A stretch of 25,922 nucleotides of DNA from Pelargonium cotyledonis (GCA_036897625.1 JAYMTA010000626.1:1-25922), one strand, 5' to 3'. Counted from the stretch's first letter, positions 1 to 11,619 are shown. The notes: generated from the sequence alone by a model not told the origin. Numbers and translations are program-made.

Positions 1-870
1 TTTTTTTTTTTTTTTTAGTTTTGGTTAAAAATTTGTAATTTTTTATTATGTAAATTTTTGAACGATGAAGTTAATTTTTTGAGCTTTTTGAGGGTAATTT
101 TTTTAAATTTTTGTAAAGATTGATAAAACTTTTTAAAAATAAAATATACAAAAAATACTCGCCGAAAAATGGTGCCGAAAATTTCAAATTTTTTGACGAA
201 ATTTTAAAGTTTTCGGCGGAACATGATGAACACGTTCTTTATGAAGAAGGGTGGTATAATGAAGGGCAATTTTGGTATTTCAAAAAAAAATTGGTTATGT
301 GTTGAGCATATGGTTGATTTTTGGGAATATTTTGTTAACTTTGACGAAAATAATGAACAGAAAGTTTTGTGACATACTTTAGGGTAGCTAAAATTAACAA
401 ACTATACTTTAGGGTAAACATATGCAAAATGTGCATATTTTAAGATAAATATGTGTAATTATCCCTATTAACTATTTAAAACTTACAACTCGATCTGACT
501 TGCTGCCTAAAACCTCGTGCTCTACCTCTTGGGGTCAAACTAAATGTTTATTAATTCAAACTAAAACAAATGACTTCAAACTTGAGTTGTCGACTCTATC
601 TAATTTTTTGAGGAATACGAGGACTTGACTGATGGTTTCCTAACTCCACAAATTCCCATTCGGTAAATGTAACAAATGCAAAACAATCTTCAAAGCCAAA
701 ACAAAAGAAAACACTTCAAAAATTGCTCAACATGAAAGGATTTTATTTCCTTTACAATACAAGACTCATAAAAGATACAGCAAATATACAGATTACAAGC
801 AATTCATACCTTCAATACTTACACTTATATTCTAATGTATATGACCAAGAACTTCACAACCATACCCCTC
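1..870. other. AT-rich noncoding flank, 3' of the receptor kinase
   Basis: No gene is supported here. The stretch opens with a T run and is strongly AT-rich. A 61-codon open frame at 120-305 is Lys/Phe/Asn-rich, as expected of chance translation of AT-rich DNA, and resembles no family I know. A short direct repeat (atactttagggta-like) occurs near 375 and 403. The right-hand part, from about 720, is probably the 3' UTR of the minus-strand receptor kinase that ends at 871. Confidence 0.6.
742..747 (-). promoter_or_regulatory. Putative poly(A) signal AATAAA for the RPK2-like gene
   Basis: The minus strand reads AATAAA about 125 nt after the stop codon of the receptor kinase. The position and orientation fit a near-upstream element of a plant 3' end. 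Plant poly(A) signals are degenerate, so this is a suggestion only. Confidence 0.4.
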
Positions 871-3800
871 TCAGGTCATAGGCCGGATTTGCCTTAACCG
901 TTGCGCAACTTGCTTCATCGTAGGCCTTGTTGATAGAGTCTCAACAGTGCACATCACAGCCAAGTGAAGCATATCCACCAGGCTATCCTGTGGACCCGTT
1001 TCCCACAACCCTGCAGTGAACACCTCCTTGGACTGACCTCGCCCCAACATCATGCACACCCAGGACACAATGTTGAAACCATCTCCTTGCGAAGAAAAGG
1101 AAGGATCCAATGCTTTCTTATCCGAAATCAGCTCCAGCAAAACCACGCCATAGCTATACACATCAGATTTCTCAGATACTCGACAAGTCATGGCGTATTC
1201 GGGTGCCACGTAGCCAAAAGTTCCTGCAACACTAGTTGATGCGTGACTCTCAGTGGTTTCAAGAAGCCTAGACAATCCAAAGTCAGATAAATAAGCATTA
1301 CATTCATTGTCCAACAGTATGTTGCTAGGCTTGACATCGCGGTGAAGAACTCGTGGAGCACATTGGCCGTGGAGGTAAGCAAGTGCACGGGCTATGTCAA
1401 GAGCAATCTTGTGAATAATCTTCCAATCAATAGTGCTGGCTGATCTTTTTTTAATGAAATCTTCCAAGTTACCTCCGGGAAGATAGTTGTATATTAGAAA
1501 CCTTTCTGATTCACTGGCATGGTAGCCGATTAAGGTTACTAAATTCGGGTGCCTCACGCTTCCAAGGGTTTTTATCTCGGCGTGGAACTGTTGGACGCCG
1601 TGAAATCTTCCAACTGCAAGCCTCTTAACAGCTACTGAAGTACTTGGAGAGATCTCAGCCTTGTAAGTGGCTCCAAAACCGCCATTTCCAATGCAGTTGC
1701 TGGCATTGAAACTCCCTGTTGCTTGAACAATCTTCTCAAAGGTCACTGGGACACCAATGTCAGTGAAAATGGTAATTTCCCGTGATTCATAGACCTGAAC
1801 CCTGGAATTCGGAACCCATTTTCTTGTGTAAAAGAAGAGGAAGAATAGCGCCAACAGCACTGAGACAATGGCTGATGCCGATGTTATGGACGCAATCTCT
1901 ATAGAACCCATTCTATCATCTACAGAATTGCTATCGCTTGCTGTCACAGGAGCTGCAGTGCCTTGTGAATTCCTGTTAATGCTGTCTGGTAGATCCGAAG
2001 ATAGTACAGAGCGGGAGGCTATGAAGCGAGAACGAAGGGAAAGGTTCACCTCAAGGACACCACTGTAGCTGATCATGCCACTCAGGTTATTAAAAGATGC
2101 ATCAAATGTAGACAGTGACGCCGTATTAGCTAAACCTGAGGGTATTGATCCTGAGAGTTTATTTTTGTCGAGCAAAAGAACAGTAAGCTTTTTCAACTTC
2201 TGAAGATCCCGTGGTATTTCTCCGCATAGAGAGTTCGAAGAGAGCTCAAGCATCTCAAGAGAGCGCAAAAGTCCAAAATCAGATGGGATAGGACCGGTCA
2301 AGTTGTTACTAGACAAAGCTAAATGCTTAAGATGCTTCAGTTGATGGAGACCGGGAGGAATCTTCCCTTGCAGTTTGTTTCCACTCAAATCAAGAACAAC
2401 GAGAGATCTCATATTTTGAAGAGTACCAGGAATTGATCCAGAAATTTGATTACCAGAGGCATCCAAATATCTAAGACAATCGCACATTGTACCAACCCTG
2501 AATGGAATGTGGCCAGATAGTTTGTTGTTTCTAACATTAACTATCATTCCATCTAAATTTCCACACTTTCCAAATAAAGCTCGCGGAAAAGATCCCACGA
2601 GTTTGTTTCCACCGGCAATAAATGCATAATCAATCGGTTTCCCAAATCGCTCCCGTGCAAGTGGGAGCCATCTGATAGAACCAGTGAAGTTATTCCCACC
2701 AAAGTTGTGAATCACAGCAAGACTAGCATTTGAAAATGGCAATGGTGTCACAGAACGAGTTTTGCGAGTCAAGAATGATACATATGCAATCGATGGGTGG
2801 TCTGTTTGGACTAGAGTTGAATCCAACGAATCTATATGAGGGCAACCTCTGTGACTAAATTGGGGGATGATCCCCCAAAGAAGGTTCTCGCTAACGTCAA
2901 AAGTGACCATACAAGGAACCGCAAGTTTCTCATCGAGCTTTCCAATAAGCTTGTTCGAGCTCAAATCAAGAAAATGCAGGTTTTTGCAAGCTCGGAATAC
3001 CGCATTCATTGTTCCGCCAAAATGATTCTGGGCTAAGTTCACCATTTCCAAGCTGTCACAACTACCCCAGTTTCTCGGAAGCTCTCCTCCAAGATTTGCC
3101 TTTGGCGCCCAAAGTATTTTCAGCTTAGTAAGAGATGTAATCTCCCCTGGAATAGAACCTTGGAAATTATTGTCGTCACTCTTGGCGTCCAAGGAATCTT
3201 CTCTCAAATTCCTATTACTTGGCATAGGTTCAAAGAGATTCTTGAGGACAAGAACTGATAAATTATAACAATCCCCAAGCTCAGCAGGGAAAGAACCACT
3301 AAGACTGTTTCTAGAAACATCTAGAACTTCAAGCCTCCGAAGCCTTCCAAATTCTCGAGGAATGACACCATCAAGCTTATTCGAAAACAACAAAAGTGTC
3401 CGTAACAGCAAACATTCCCCTAAGCTCCCTGGAATCTTGCCAACTATGAAATTCCCGGACAAATCAAGATGTTCCAAATTCCAACAATTCTGCCCAAATT
3501 CCCCCGGAATGGACCCTACTAACCAATTATGAGACAAGTAAAGCCCTCGCAACTTCGGGAATCCACCCAAAAACCCGGGAATCGTTCCATTAATCCTATT
3601 CCCTGATAAGCTCATAACCTCTAGATTCACACATTTCGAAAGCGAAACAGGGATCTCCCCACCAATCCTATTGAACCCGAGATTCAACACCCTTAAATCT
3701 CTCGTCCCCACAAATTGACCCGGGAGTTCCCCAGAAAGCGAATTCCCTTCAAGGTCAAGCACTTCCAACCTCTCCAAACCCCAAATCTCAACAGGAATTT

Positions 3801-4212
3801 CACCACTAAACTCATTGAAAGCAAGTGATAAAACCCTAAGCTCAGTGAGCTTCCCAATCAAAGGAGACAATCTACCCCCAAATTTCCCACCACCATCCAA
3901 ACATGTTTTCCTGATCCCAAACCCATAAAATGGAAAAGACAAAGCTTGTAAATTACCTCCAGACCCATCACAACCACCAATGATATTGAGCTCAGAAACC
4001 TTAGAATTGGAGTCGCAGGACACGCCGTGCCATGAACAGTAATGCTCCGAGTCGTTGAAACCCCAGCTGCCCAGAATCCCAGAAGGGTCAGAAACAGAGC
4101 TTTTGAACTCCAAGAGAATCGATTTCTCGGAAAACGAGTCCCTAGAAACGGAAGAGGAAACCCAGAACAGGAACAGCGAGATCAGGGTTTCGCAAAACAC
4201 GTAACATCTCAT
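871..4212 (-). CDS. RPK2: LRR receptor-like kinase, RPK2/TOADSTOOL2 type
   Basis: Single-exon gene encoding 1113 residues. The start is the ATG at 4212-4210, followed by a signal-peptide-like hydrophobic stretch; the open frame continues 11 codons upstream but without an ATG. The ectodomain has an N-terminal cap with a Cys-x-Trp motif, then many LxxLxLxxNxLxGxIP repeats, interrupted by a non-LRR island. A transmembrane segment lies at about 772-795 and a Ser/Thr kinase at about 841-1113. Visible kinase motifs are GNGGFG (P-loop), the VAVK lysine (863), HRDVKPSN (catalytic Asp 959), DFG (Asp 977) and APE, so the kinase looks active and of the RD type. The kinase domain matches my memory of Arabidopsis RPK2 closely along its length. 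In Arabidopsis, RPK2 acts at the plasma membrane in anther, embryo and CLV3-related meristem signalling; orthology here is inferred. Absence of introns is consistent with the family. Confidence 0.93.
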   Translation of the reverse strand: MRCYVFCETLISLFLFWVSSSVSRDSFSEKSILLEFKSSVSDPSGILGSWGFNDSEHYCSWHGVSCDSNSKVSELNIIGGCDGSGGNLQALSFPFYGFGIRKTCLDGGGKFGGRLSPLIGKLTELRVLSLAFNEFSGEIPVEIWGLERLEVLDLEGNSLSGELPGQFVGTRDLRVLNLGFNRIGGEIPVSLSKCVNLEVMSLSGNRINGTIPGFLGGFPKLRGLYLSHNWLVGSIPGEFGQNCWNLEHLDLSGNFIVGKIPGSLGECLLLRTLLLFSNKLDGVIPREFGRLRRLEVLDVSRNSLSGSFPAELGDCYNLSVLVLKNLFEPMPSNRNLREDSLDAKSDDNNFQGSIPGEITSLTKLKILWAPKANLGGELPRNWGSCDSLEMVNLAQNHFGGTMNAVFRACKNLHFLDLSSNKLIGKLDEKLAVPCMVTFDVSENLLWGIIPQFSHRGCPHIDSLDSTLVQTDHPSIAYVSFLTRKTRSVTPLPFSNASLAVIHNFGGNNFTGSIRWLPLARERFGKPIDYAFIAGGNKLVGSFPRALFGKCGNLDGMIVNVRNNKLSGHIPFRVGTMCDCLRYLDASGNQISGSIPGTLQNMRSLVVLDLSGNKLQGKIPPGLHQLKHLKHLALSSNNLTGPIPSDFGLLRSLEMLELSSNSLCGEIPRDLQKLKKLTVLLLDKNKLSGSIPSGLANTASLSTFDASFNNLSGMISYSGVLEVNLSLRSRFIASRSVLSSDLPDSINRNSQGTAAPVTASDSNSVDDRMGSIEIASITSASAIVSVLLALFFLFFYTRKWVPNSRVQVYESREITIFTDIGVPVTFEKIVQATGSFNASNCIGNGGFGATYKAEISPSTSVAVKRLAVGRFHGVQQFHAEIKTLGSVRHPNLVTLIGYHASESERFLIYNYLPGGNLEDFIKKRSASTIDWKIIHKIALDIARALAYLHGQCAPRVLHRDVKPSNILLDNECNAYLSDFGLSRLLETTESHASTSVAGTFGYVAPEYAMTCRVSEKSDVYSYGVVLLELISDKKALDPSFSSQGDGFNIVSWVCMMLGRGQSKEVFTAGLWETGPQDSLVDMLHLAVMCTVETLSTRPTMKQVAQRLRQIRPMT

Positions 4213-4680
4213 TGTGAACCAAAAATGGCGAAAATCAGAGGTCAACTCAACGAACTCAAGTCAATTTCGAACCAAAGGTGGAGGCTTTTTGTTGCAGAGA
4301 AACAAGATAAACACAGTTTTTTTTTCTGGTTTGGGTCTCTATGGTCCTGTTCGTTGCTGGTTCGGGTTCGCTTCTTCTTCTTCTTCTTCGTTGATCTTTC
4401 TCAAGAGTCGCTTCGTAGCTGTGTGTTTGTGGGTGTGGTGGGGCCAGGTGGACTTCAATGCATCATCAACCGTCAACATTACATGGCGGCTTCCAGTTAG
4501 ACCAGATGGGTTGTGGGTCCCAAGGGACACTCCTCGTGGCATATTTTACCGTTGGGCCTTTGAAAATTTTGCATAGATTTTACCATTTTCACACTCACCA
4601 GCTTCACCGAAAGTGTAATAGATACAGGAAAAAGGCTACATTTTGTTATGATTTGGACCTATTATTTTTTCCCTTCTAAC
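4213..4680 (-). promoter_or_regulatory. 5' leader and proximal promoter of the RPK2-like gene
   Basis: On the minus strand this is the region directly upstream of the receptor kinase start. It contains a GAA-rich microsatellite (read as ctt repeats on the plus strand, about 4371-4392), typical of plant 5' UTRs. I cannot place the transcription start. Open frames in this stretch on both strands are short, overlap each other and resemble nothing known. Confidence 0.45.
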
Positions 4681-4750
4681 CCCAACTTGTGCTATTTTGT
4701 TGTAAAGTAATCTTATTTGTATTGGTATTGTCAAATCAATAGAAATTTTG

Positions 4751-5257
4751 CGGGTCATGTTCGTGTTGGAAATTTAGTATTTTGTTAAATGAGTTAATAC
4801 GAATTCGATCTGTTTATTAAACAAATTGAATTATACAACACGAACACGACTTGTTACAAGCGGGTTGACATGACATAATAGATATGTTTAATAATCGGAC
4901 TCGTGTTGGCCCGGCACGACATGACACGATTACATAAACAGGTTTGAGTTGACACTACTCAACTTGACACAATTTGCTTCTATGGATCATTGTTGACCCG
5001 ATTATCCATTTAAATGACTTTGAATTAATTTTTTTTCTTCTCAAAATTACAAGTATGCCCTTAAAAAGATTTGGTAATAAACATGTCAAATGACACGATA
5101 ATGATCCGTTTAATTAAACAAGTTATGTGGGTTCACATGAACCCGACACTATTATAAACGGGTTGAAAAAATAGACACGAACACGACACGAACCCGATTA
5201 AGTTGAACTCAAACCCACTTAACTTTGTGTCGTGTTCGTGTAATGGAATATGACCCA
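4751..5257. mobile_element. hAT-like non-autonomous repeat (GGGTCAT...ATGACCC ends)
   Basis: About 0.5 kb of DNA dense in cgtgttcgtgt and its complement acacgaacacg, with phrases such as cgggttgacatgac and acccgacac. It is bounded by short inverted ends GGGTCAT and ATGACCC. This composition is familiar from dispersed nonautonomous repeats in many plant genomes, probably hAT-related. It has no coding capacity. A clear 8-bp target duplication is not visible: the flanks aaattttg and aaattgtc agree at 6 of 8 positions if the ends are placed loosely. A shorter related patch lies at about 21830-22012. Confidence 0.5.
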
Positions 5258-7106
5258 AATTGTCAGCCTAAATGAGAACAATACAACATTGAAAATAAAA
5301 TATTTGTGGGATATGATTCACTTAAATCTGTGTCTCATTTTTTTCTCGAGAGGTAAATTTGTGTCTAATTGATAATCTAGTTATATAAGTTGGTTCAGAA
5401 GTAGTCTTACTTGTAAGTTGGTGTGTGCATGTTGCTGAGAATAATTATTTATTTATTTTGGGACATGTCTTGTGGACTTAGGTGTGTGCATGTTGTTGAG
5501 AAAAATTGACTGAAAAAGATTTAGCACAAGTATTCAGTATATGTATTAATATTTCCACAGTTTGCAAGTAATTTTCCTTATTTTTGCTCTGTACACATAA
5601 GCTTTGTATGTTGACTTACTTTAATCCCCTATCGTTGCAAATTAAAATTATAATTACCAAAAGAATCTCAATCCAATCCAAATCACACATATTGACCCAA
5701 ATTTTGTGTGAGTTGACCTCAAGTACCAATACATAAGCTTTATTCTATAAGGTCGATATATATTATAGCGGCATTACAACTGACCCGTATATTCGATACG
5801 AGTTGACTTGATGTGCATACATGTGTGTATGCGCGCGCTATTCTATAACACATGTACTAAGACAATTGATTTGGGTCAACATGCATTATTTGCGAGTTAA
5901 GTTAACTATGTTCAGGCCAACACAGTTAATAACTTAGTCTACTTTCAAAATATTTTACTTTTTATATTTAAAAGGCAATGATAATTTAGTATTTATAAAC
6001 TTTACACTAAAATTTACAATCTCATTTTAGAGATAGTTTTACCTAACAAAGACTTATAATCCCCAATTAGAACATCAATGGACATCAAAAGAAAAAGGCA
6101 AAAAGAAAAAAAGAAAAAAACTCATATTTAAACCAACCAAAGTGATCTGCCAAATAATCTGTAGCTTTAAAGATCACATTATCTGTGTTATTAATTTGCT
6201 ACAATAAAATAATTAGATTCATCTTCTCAACAAAATACCTAATTTTGATTCCATATATTCAATAAACAACCAAAAAAGAACCTGATATCCAGATTTATGG
6301 CTGTACCATGTGAGCTCAGCCATCATATTAACTATAAGATCTTGAATCAAATGACAGAAAAGAAATTAAATTTAAATGCATGCAAATATCAGAAGCGAAA
6401 ATCACAGAAGATATCCGAGTGGAACAACCGAATATATTGTATTGATTCTATTTTACATTCGGAACTGAGAAACCTAACCCTAAAATCATCTACAACAATA
6501 GGTAAATGTACAAAACTTTTCAGGAAGTAAGGATATGAATGTGCTCTAATTTGTATATATCCACACTATATAAAGAAACCCTCAAATTCTACATATTGTA
6601 TATATTTCTCCTAAATTCGCATTTTCACAAGGTTAGCGTTTCAAAATCAGAGAAATAAAGTCAAGAAGATCACCGTGACTCGCCTCCTCTTTGATGTGGT
6701 AAACAGAAAAGATGAATTTGTTGTCTGCATGATAGGACCCCAAGACCCTTCTTGCTAATGAGTTGCTGAAGATCAGTTGATTTATCAGTGATCATGTTTA
6801 GCGCGTGAAGGTTTTATGGCTTCAGCACACAATGTAACTCAAACATCCTAAATAAACAAAAGACGTGTTTGTGAGTAAATAAACATATTATTTTATCTAA
6901 ATCGAGACTTAAAAAACAACACTATGGTATCATTAAATCGTGGACAAAGTTATAGCATCATCAGAGATATCATGCTTGCCAGAGAAATGTATGTGAAATT
7001 TGACTATATTGAAACCTTGAGCTTTTGTGTGTTCTGACATAACCATTTGTGATAAAGATGAGATTGACTCAGAGAGCGGGTTATAAGTTTAGTGGCACTC
7101 ACGTTC
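5258..7106. other. Noncoding AT-rich interval
   Basis: No gene is supported. It holds a 22-bp direct repeat with one mismatch (5420-5441 and 5481-5502, core gtgtgtgcatgttg). A TATA-like ctatataaag at 6567-6576 on the plus strand has no recognisable gene downstream. The 77-codon frame at 6297-6530 resembles nothing known. The part from about 6600 to 7106 is probably the 3' UTR and flank of the minus-strand gene that ends at 7107. Confidence 0.5.
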
Positions 7107-7550
7107 TTAACAAGAGCAACGGCAACAACGACAGCGTCTGCAAAAAGAAAAGCAAGGAAGACACTTGTAGGCTAAGAATTTTGAACGTGCTTTAGGGGCT
7201 GGTGACTCTGGCTGCTGCTGTATATGATGTTGTGGTGATTGCTGCGGCTGCTGCTGTTGCTGCAGCTGCTGCGGCTTTGATTTCTGCTTGTGCTGCTTCC
7301 CAGCATGATCTGCTTTAAGGCCGCTACTTTTAGTTGTGTCCGTCAAACTGCAATGATTTGCAAAGAAGGTTAGATTGATGCATTTCCACAACTTATGCTG
7401 ACTCAAAGTAGTGTGCGACAGTCATTGTAACACACAAAACATGGAGTGTAAGAAAATGGAGAGTACGAGGATGCCAAAAACAATATATGAATGCTAATTT
7501 CACTCCAAAATGACTTCTCAATTAATGGTTTGTCCGCAACTTAGCTAACA

Positions 7551-7598
<48 letters not shown>

Positions 7599-8979
7599 CA
7601 CACAAGTAGAATAAAACACTCTTTTGGCTACAGTTCCAAAGTCTCAATCCGAACATTAAAAATGAGAATCTCATTCCTATTCCCCTTATTCAGACCAAAA
7701 ATTCTAATCCAAACGCTACGTGAAAGCAGTAGCAGAATAGACTTGAAGACTATTTTTTTTCTTCGCTCTGCTACAATATTGGTAAATTCCTCATAGTTGA
7801 CCGAGCAGTAGGTTCTGAACCCACACAATACACCTACACATTGGTGAAATTAGCAACATCCAGCTAACACTAACACGCACACTAACACAAACACACACCA
7901 ATGCATAAGAAAAGGATCCGCAAACATGCATGTCAGAGAAATGAGTGTGCTTCCATCGATGTATTATGCATACATATATGTGTCCATTCACATGGATATG
8001 GACATAACATGCATGCACAGATAAGAAGAAAGCAGATACGTGCATATAATACAAAGCTGGAAGATAGAGAGTAATTAACAGTAACTTACATTGGAAAAGC
8101 AAATGAGCGGCTGCTGCTGTTCCCATCAGAATGGGCAGAAAACCTTGGGGAATTCAAGGGCAATGCTTGAATCTTCTCATCAACCTTGCTTTTCTTTTCT
8201 TCTATATTTTTTATCTTTGCTATGGTAGGCTCCTCAATTATTCCGGCTGTTATCGAAGTTCTCCCTATTTCACCGCCACTGTTTCTATCCATTTCCAGAG
8301 ATGGCACTTGATGTGGTACTGGAGACTGCAGAGGAGTGGGAGGGCTGAACATAATGAAATCAGTTGACTTGTTGGAAAGTTCTTCATGTCTTCCAGTTTC
8401 TCTGAAAGTTCTTTCAAAATCTCCCGATTTTCCGAACTCACGGAGGAATTGTTCTCTGGAGAAACTAACACTCCCTACATTAAGGCTAAACAATGAATCA
8501 TTGGAAGCAACACTCCAATCCATTGGTGTTGTGGATGAGTTACTTTCAAACACGTTGGACGGAATCCTATTAGGATCGTATCCTTCAGATCGATCCATCG
8601 ATTGGACAGGAGGGGTTTGAGTCGGTGACAAACTGGGAACTTGAGACGATGCTGTACCTGGAGGCCCGACGTCACCTGATTGACTATCCGCATTAGGTTT
8701 AAGGGAAAAAGATATGCTTCCATTGGGATTCAATTTATTTGTATCCACATGGAAAAGATCTTCCGATGATGAGACTGACGAGGATCTAGATGAAAAGCCC
8801 GATCTTGCATTTTTGGCTTTGGTAGAGAGTTCAACACCGTGTGATGTCGAATTTGAAACCTCACTACCTCGACCCCTATCATTAACATTTGGATGAAATT
8901 CAAAATCACCTTCACCATTTCCTTTCGCATGATGTACATCCGGTTGAGTACGCTTCCCACTCTCATTACCAGAGTCCAT
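7107..8979 (-). CDS. Plant-specific protein with FAFP motif and Cys-rich tail (SRP40/GAR2-like annotation group)
   Basis: Two coding exons, 8090-8979 and 7107-7347, join in phase (intron 7348-8089, GTAAGT...TTGCAG) to give 376 residues. The N-terminal 290 residues are Ser-rich and look disordered, with many Ser-Pro and Thr-Pro sites. The exon junction falls just after FAFP (293-296) inside a SFAFPIL motif. Then come a Lys/Gln-rich stretch with poly-Gln, and a tail in which 8 of the last 18 residues are Cys, preceded by basic residues. This layout is like plant proteins labelled SRP40-like or GAR2-like, whose function is not established. FxFP is a known MAP-kinase docking motif, used by the stomatal polarity protein BASL. 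I infer a possible MAPK client that is membrane-anchored through S-acylated cysteines, but the sequence alone does not prove it. The coding exon begins after an acceptor just upstream of the ATG (8979), so the 5' UTR is spliced. Confidence 0.75.
7551..7598. repeat. Compound (AT)n(AG)n microsatellite
   Basis: An uninterrupted AT repeat runs straight into an AG repeat inside the intron of the FAFP-motif gene. It is expected to be length-polymorphic. Confidence 0.95.
7600..7735. repeat. Possible MITE fragment with taatccaaacgctac end
   Basis: The text contains atgagaatctcattcctattcccc and ends in taatccaaacgctac, matching the right end and internal style of the Tourist-like element at 14635-14808. 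A matching left end is not clear, so this may be a truncated relative within the intron of the FAFP-motif gene. Confidence 0.3.
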
Positions 8980-10202
8980 AACTGAGAAAGCACAAAACAT
9001 GTACAATTAAATACAGCCAAATGTCATATGATACTGTCTACTTTGATTATAATGGAAAGCAAGTCAACAAAATTATTGTACATGCCAGGTTAAAAACCAA
9101 GAATAAAGAATCAAATTACACAAGTTTGTTCACTACTTCTCATCTATGATAAATATAGAGTTAGATAAGAAAATGAGGGAAAGACGAGAAACATTTCCCT
9201 AAACTGATATTGATTCTCAATTACGAATATGCACACAACTTAGTCTATGAGTAACTGAATACATTCAAATTTTATTGTAGGGAATTGGTAGTCACTAACT
9301 CATAATTGTGAACAATTCAGGTAAGAATTGGGTTCAAAGGAATTAAAAAAGTCAACTACATTCTTTTCAAGTTCAAGAAAACAACAGTCCGATTAATCCT
9401 ATCATGAACAAGGAGCTCTATATACCGCTTCCACCCATTTATACCATTTCAAATCCCCCTTTTCTTTCTTAATCGTGTTGTTTCAAAATTTCCCATCCCT
9501 TCAATAAACCCTACACTAAATGTCAAAACAATATCGACTCTTGAAACAAATAATAATAAAAATAAAAATAAAAATCAATCTACCTTAAATATATCCTTAG
9601 AGATTATGTGGTACCCAAATGATCCTATGAACCCAACTACCAGAAAAAATAGCCCTTTTTGCCGGAGCAGCCAAATTCATCTAGCCGGAAGGAGCGCCGG
9701 TGACCAACCACTCCCTTCCACCTCTTCTCAATCTGTGAACCAACAATTCAAAAAGGGGGGAAAAGATCATCAATTGCAATGAACCAAATCACATAACCCT
9801 AGCCAAATTAATTACATGCCCAACAAATCAAAAGGGTAAAAGAAAATACTGAAAACACCGATCCCAGCAGAAACCCATGATTCGAAACCCTAGAAATTGG
9901 GTAAAAACAGTGATTATGAAGCAAAAAATAGAGAATTTTTTGGGGGATCAATGGGAAAATACCTCATACCAGACACTGCAAAATCTTCTGCTTTTTGGTC
10001 AGAATCAACGGTTCGTCAATCGATTCCTTTGAAAAAAACAGAAGAAGAAAATCGAAAAGTGAATTGGGAATTAGGGTTTGTTTGGGGATCATTTGGGGAT
10101 TGAAGGCACAGCGACAATTTAGCCGCGTTTATGTTTGCCTTATAACTAACTGGATCCATTTCGCGCCTTTTTCCAACTACTTCTCCTTTGTCTATTTTTA
10201 TA
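8980..10202 (-). promoter_or_regulatory. Spliced 5' leader and TATA box of the FAFP-motif gene
   Basis: A minus-strand TATAAAAATA sits at 10193-10202, which would place transcription start near 10.16 kb. Downstream, the leader has plausible exon edges: a GAG|GTATTT donor near 9962, a CACAG|ATTGAG acceptor near 9730, an AAG|GTAGAT donor near 9585, and the TTTCTCAG acceptor just upstream of the start ATG. This suggests two introns in the 5' UTR. The middle leader exon contains an ATG that opens a 24-codon uORF. All exon edges are inferred by eye. Confidence 0.4.
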
Positions 10203-10519
10203 CAATTTCATGGAATGGAGCTTTTTTAATTATTTTTTTCCAGCTCGAGCCTATCACATGGCGCCACGTATTTGTAGTAGCATGCACAGAGTTGACCATG
10301 GTATTTAAATAAGAAGTCAACCATTGGTAGGAATTTGTTAATAGCTATTGAGCATTATTGAAATTCATATTTTAGTTTAAGGAATGTTATGTTTAGTTTT
10401 AAATATAATAAAATGGTGTATCAGTTATTGAATACAACATTTCGACCCTATCATTTTGGTAAATTATAATAGTATACAGTTTGTTCATAAATCTAAAATT
10501 AACAAAACAAAAACATTAG
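10203..10519. other. Noncoding interval upstream of the FAFP-motif gene
   Basis: I see only AT-rich DNA and no coding region or repeat that I can name. It is the upstream flank of the minus-strand gene whose TATA box lies at 10193-10202. Confidence 0.5.
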
Positions 10520-10720
10520 TTTCACTCTTTCCTCCGGACTGAGTAGCTGAAATAAATGAGACCGCATCAATGACATCGAACTAACCTCCATCCCGAACCC
10601 ACTGGACCGCTTCACGAATAGCTAGAGCTTCAGCTTCTCTTGATGGGTACAAGCCGGACCAGGACCTCCGACCCCACCACAAACATGACCCGAATAACTG
10701 GGAACTATCCAACCATGCAT
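10520..10720 (-). mobile_element. Decayed RNase H (RVT_3) domain of a plant LINE
   Basis: The minus strand reads PSREAEALAIREAVQWVRDGG in one frame, followed by a stop and then FDVIDAV. This matches the REAEALALREAL...VxVESDA core of the RNase H-like domain found at the C-terminus of plant non-LTR retroelement polyproteins and their domesticated relatives. The frame is broken and short and no start is available, so this is a relic. Confidence 0.6.
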
Positions 10721-10996
10721 ACATATTTGTAACATATATGTTATAATTAATGCTCTAGCGATTAATTAAACACTAAATTGCAAATTATAAAGTCTTCCGA
10801 TTTAATTAAACACTTAATATCTATTCATTTTGATGCTTCGATTCCAATTCCATTCCTAGGTATAGCATGTACGGTCCTTCAACATTCCTTGGTGCATTAA
10901 TAAATTGTTGTAACAATAAACCACTAAGGCTCATCTTATGTGTATATATAACAAGTGTTGCAAAAAAATCAGATACTGATCATAGCATATATCAAG

Positions 10997-11619
10997 ATGA
11001 TTCCTCCAAGAATCATGTCCAAATTAGACACTTTCGAATTCGAAATCGATGGAGTGAGCATCAAGGCATCTCTACCCGACATCGATTGCTATCCATTGGT
11101 AGACTCTTATGTCTCCGAGCTAAGATCTTTGTTGGTCGTTAGGCGCATGGTGGGTTTTGATCTCCAATTCGATGAAGATCATAACTCGAAATTGTTGGTT
11201 CTCTTCGTCGAAACTCGTTGCTTGATTCTTTACCTCGATGATCTCTGCGATCCAACGATCCAACGCCAATAGTTCCTAATAGTCTTAGGGAATTTCTTGC
11301 TGACGAGACAATTTGTTTTGTGTGCCCGAAGCAAATATTTAGATCAACAAATGTTTCTTGGTTAATGGACTCTCGTTACAAGATTCAATGCAATGCTCTG
11401 GTCGAGCTAAATCATTTGGCGGTTAGGGCTCTTTGGAATATTAGTTTGAGATGGGTTGGTTTAGCTGATTTGGCGGCGGAGCTTGGATTAACGTTGGGCC
11501 GAACACCCTCTGCTAATAGGCCTAAGCTATGTGCAAGTTGGGCATTTGGATTCGATAATGAAAAGATGAAGCTTACAGTTGAAGATGCTTGTTATTGGGG
11601 ACAAGTTGTTGAAGAGTAA
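10997..11619 (+). pseudogene. Werner-exonuclease-like relic, frameshifted
   Basis: Intronless, about 205 codons if both parts are counted, close to the usual length of plant Werner-syndrome-like exonuclease paralogues. The first part, from the ATG at 10997, contains the family phrases SYVSEL and VGFDLQF and runs to a stop at 11272. The second part lies in the next frame and contains LREFLADETICFV, LAAELGL and CASWAFGF; it ends at 11619. The switch in homology falls at about 11245-11275. The DxE of the catalytic core reads DLQ, so the Glu is missing, and the C-terminal YxxxD region is not conserved. These losses and the frameshift argue for a pseudogene, although many plant members of this family are already divergent. 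Confidence 0.65.

Noticed and set aside
120-305. 61-codon open frame near the left edge
   Set aside because: AT-driven Lys/Phe/Asn-rich composition, no recognisable family, and no supporting context.
4210-4245. Longer N-terminus for the receptor kinase
   Set aside because: The extra 11 codons have no ATG; the first ATG (4212) is followed directly by a signal-peptide-like segment.
964-4576. Several plus-strand open frames across the receptor kinase and its leader
   Set aside because: They overlap the strongly supported minus-strand gene or its leader and encode no known domain.
6705-6770. Possible box C/D snoRNA (aagatga ... ctga)
   Set aside because: Box C is imperfect, and no terminal stem or convincing box D'/C' pair is visible.
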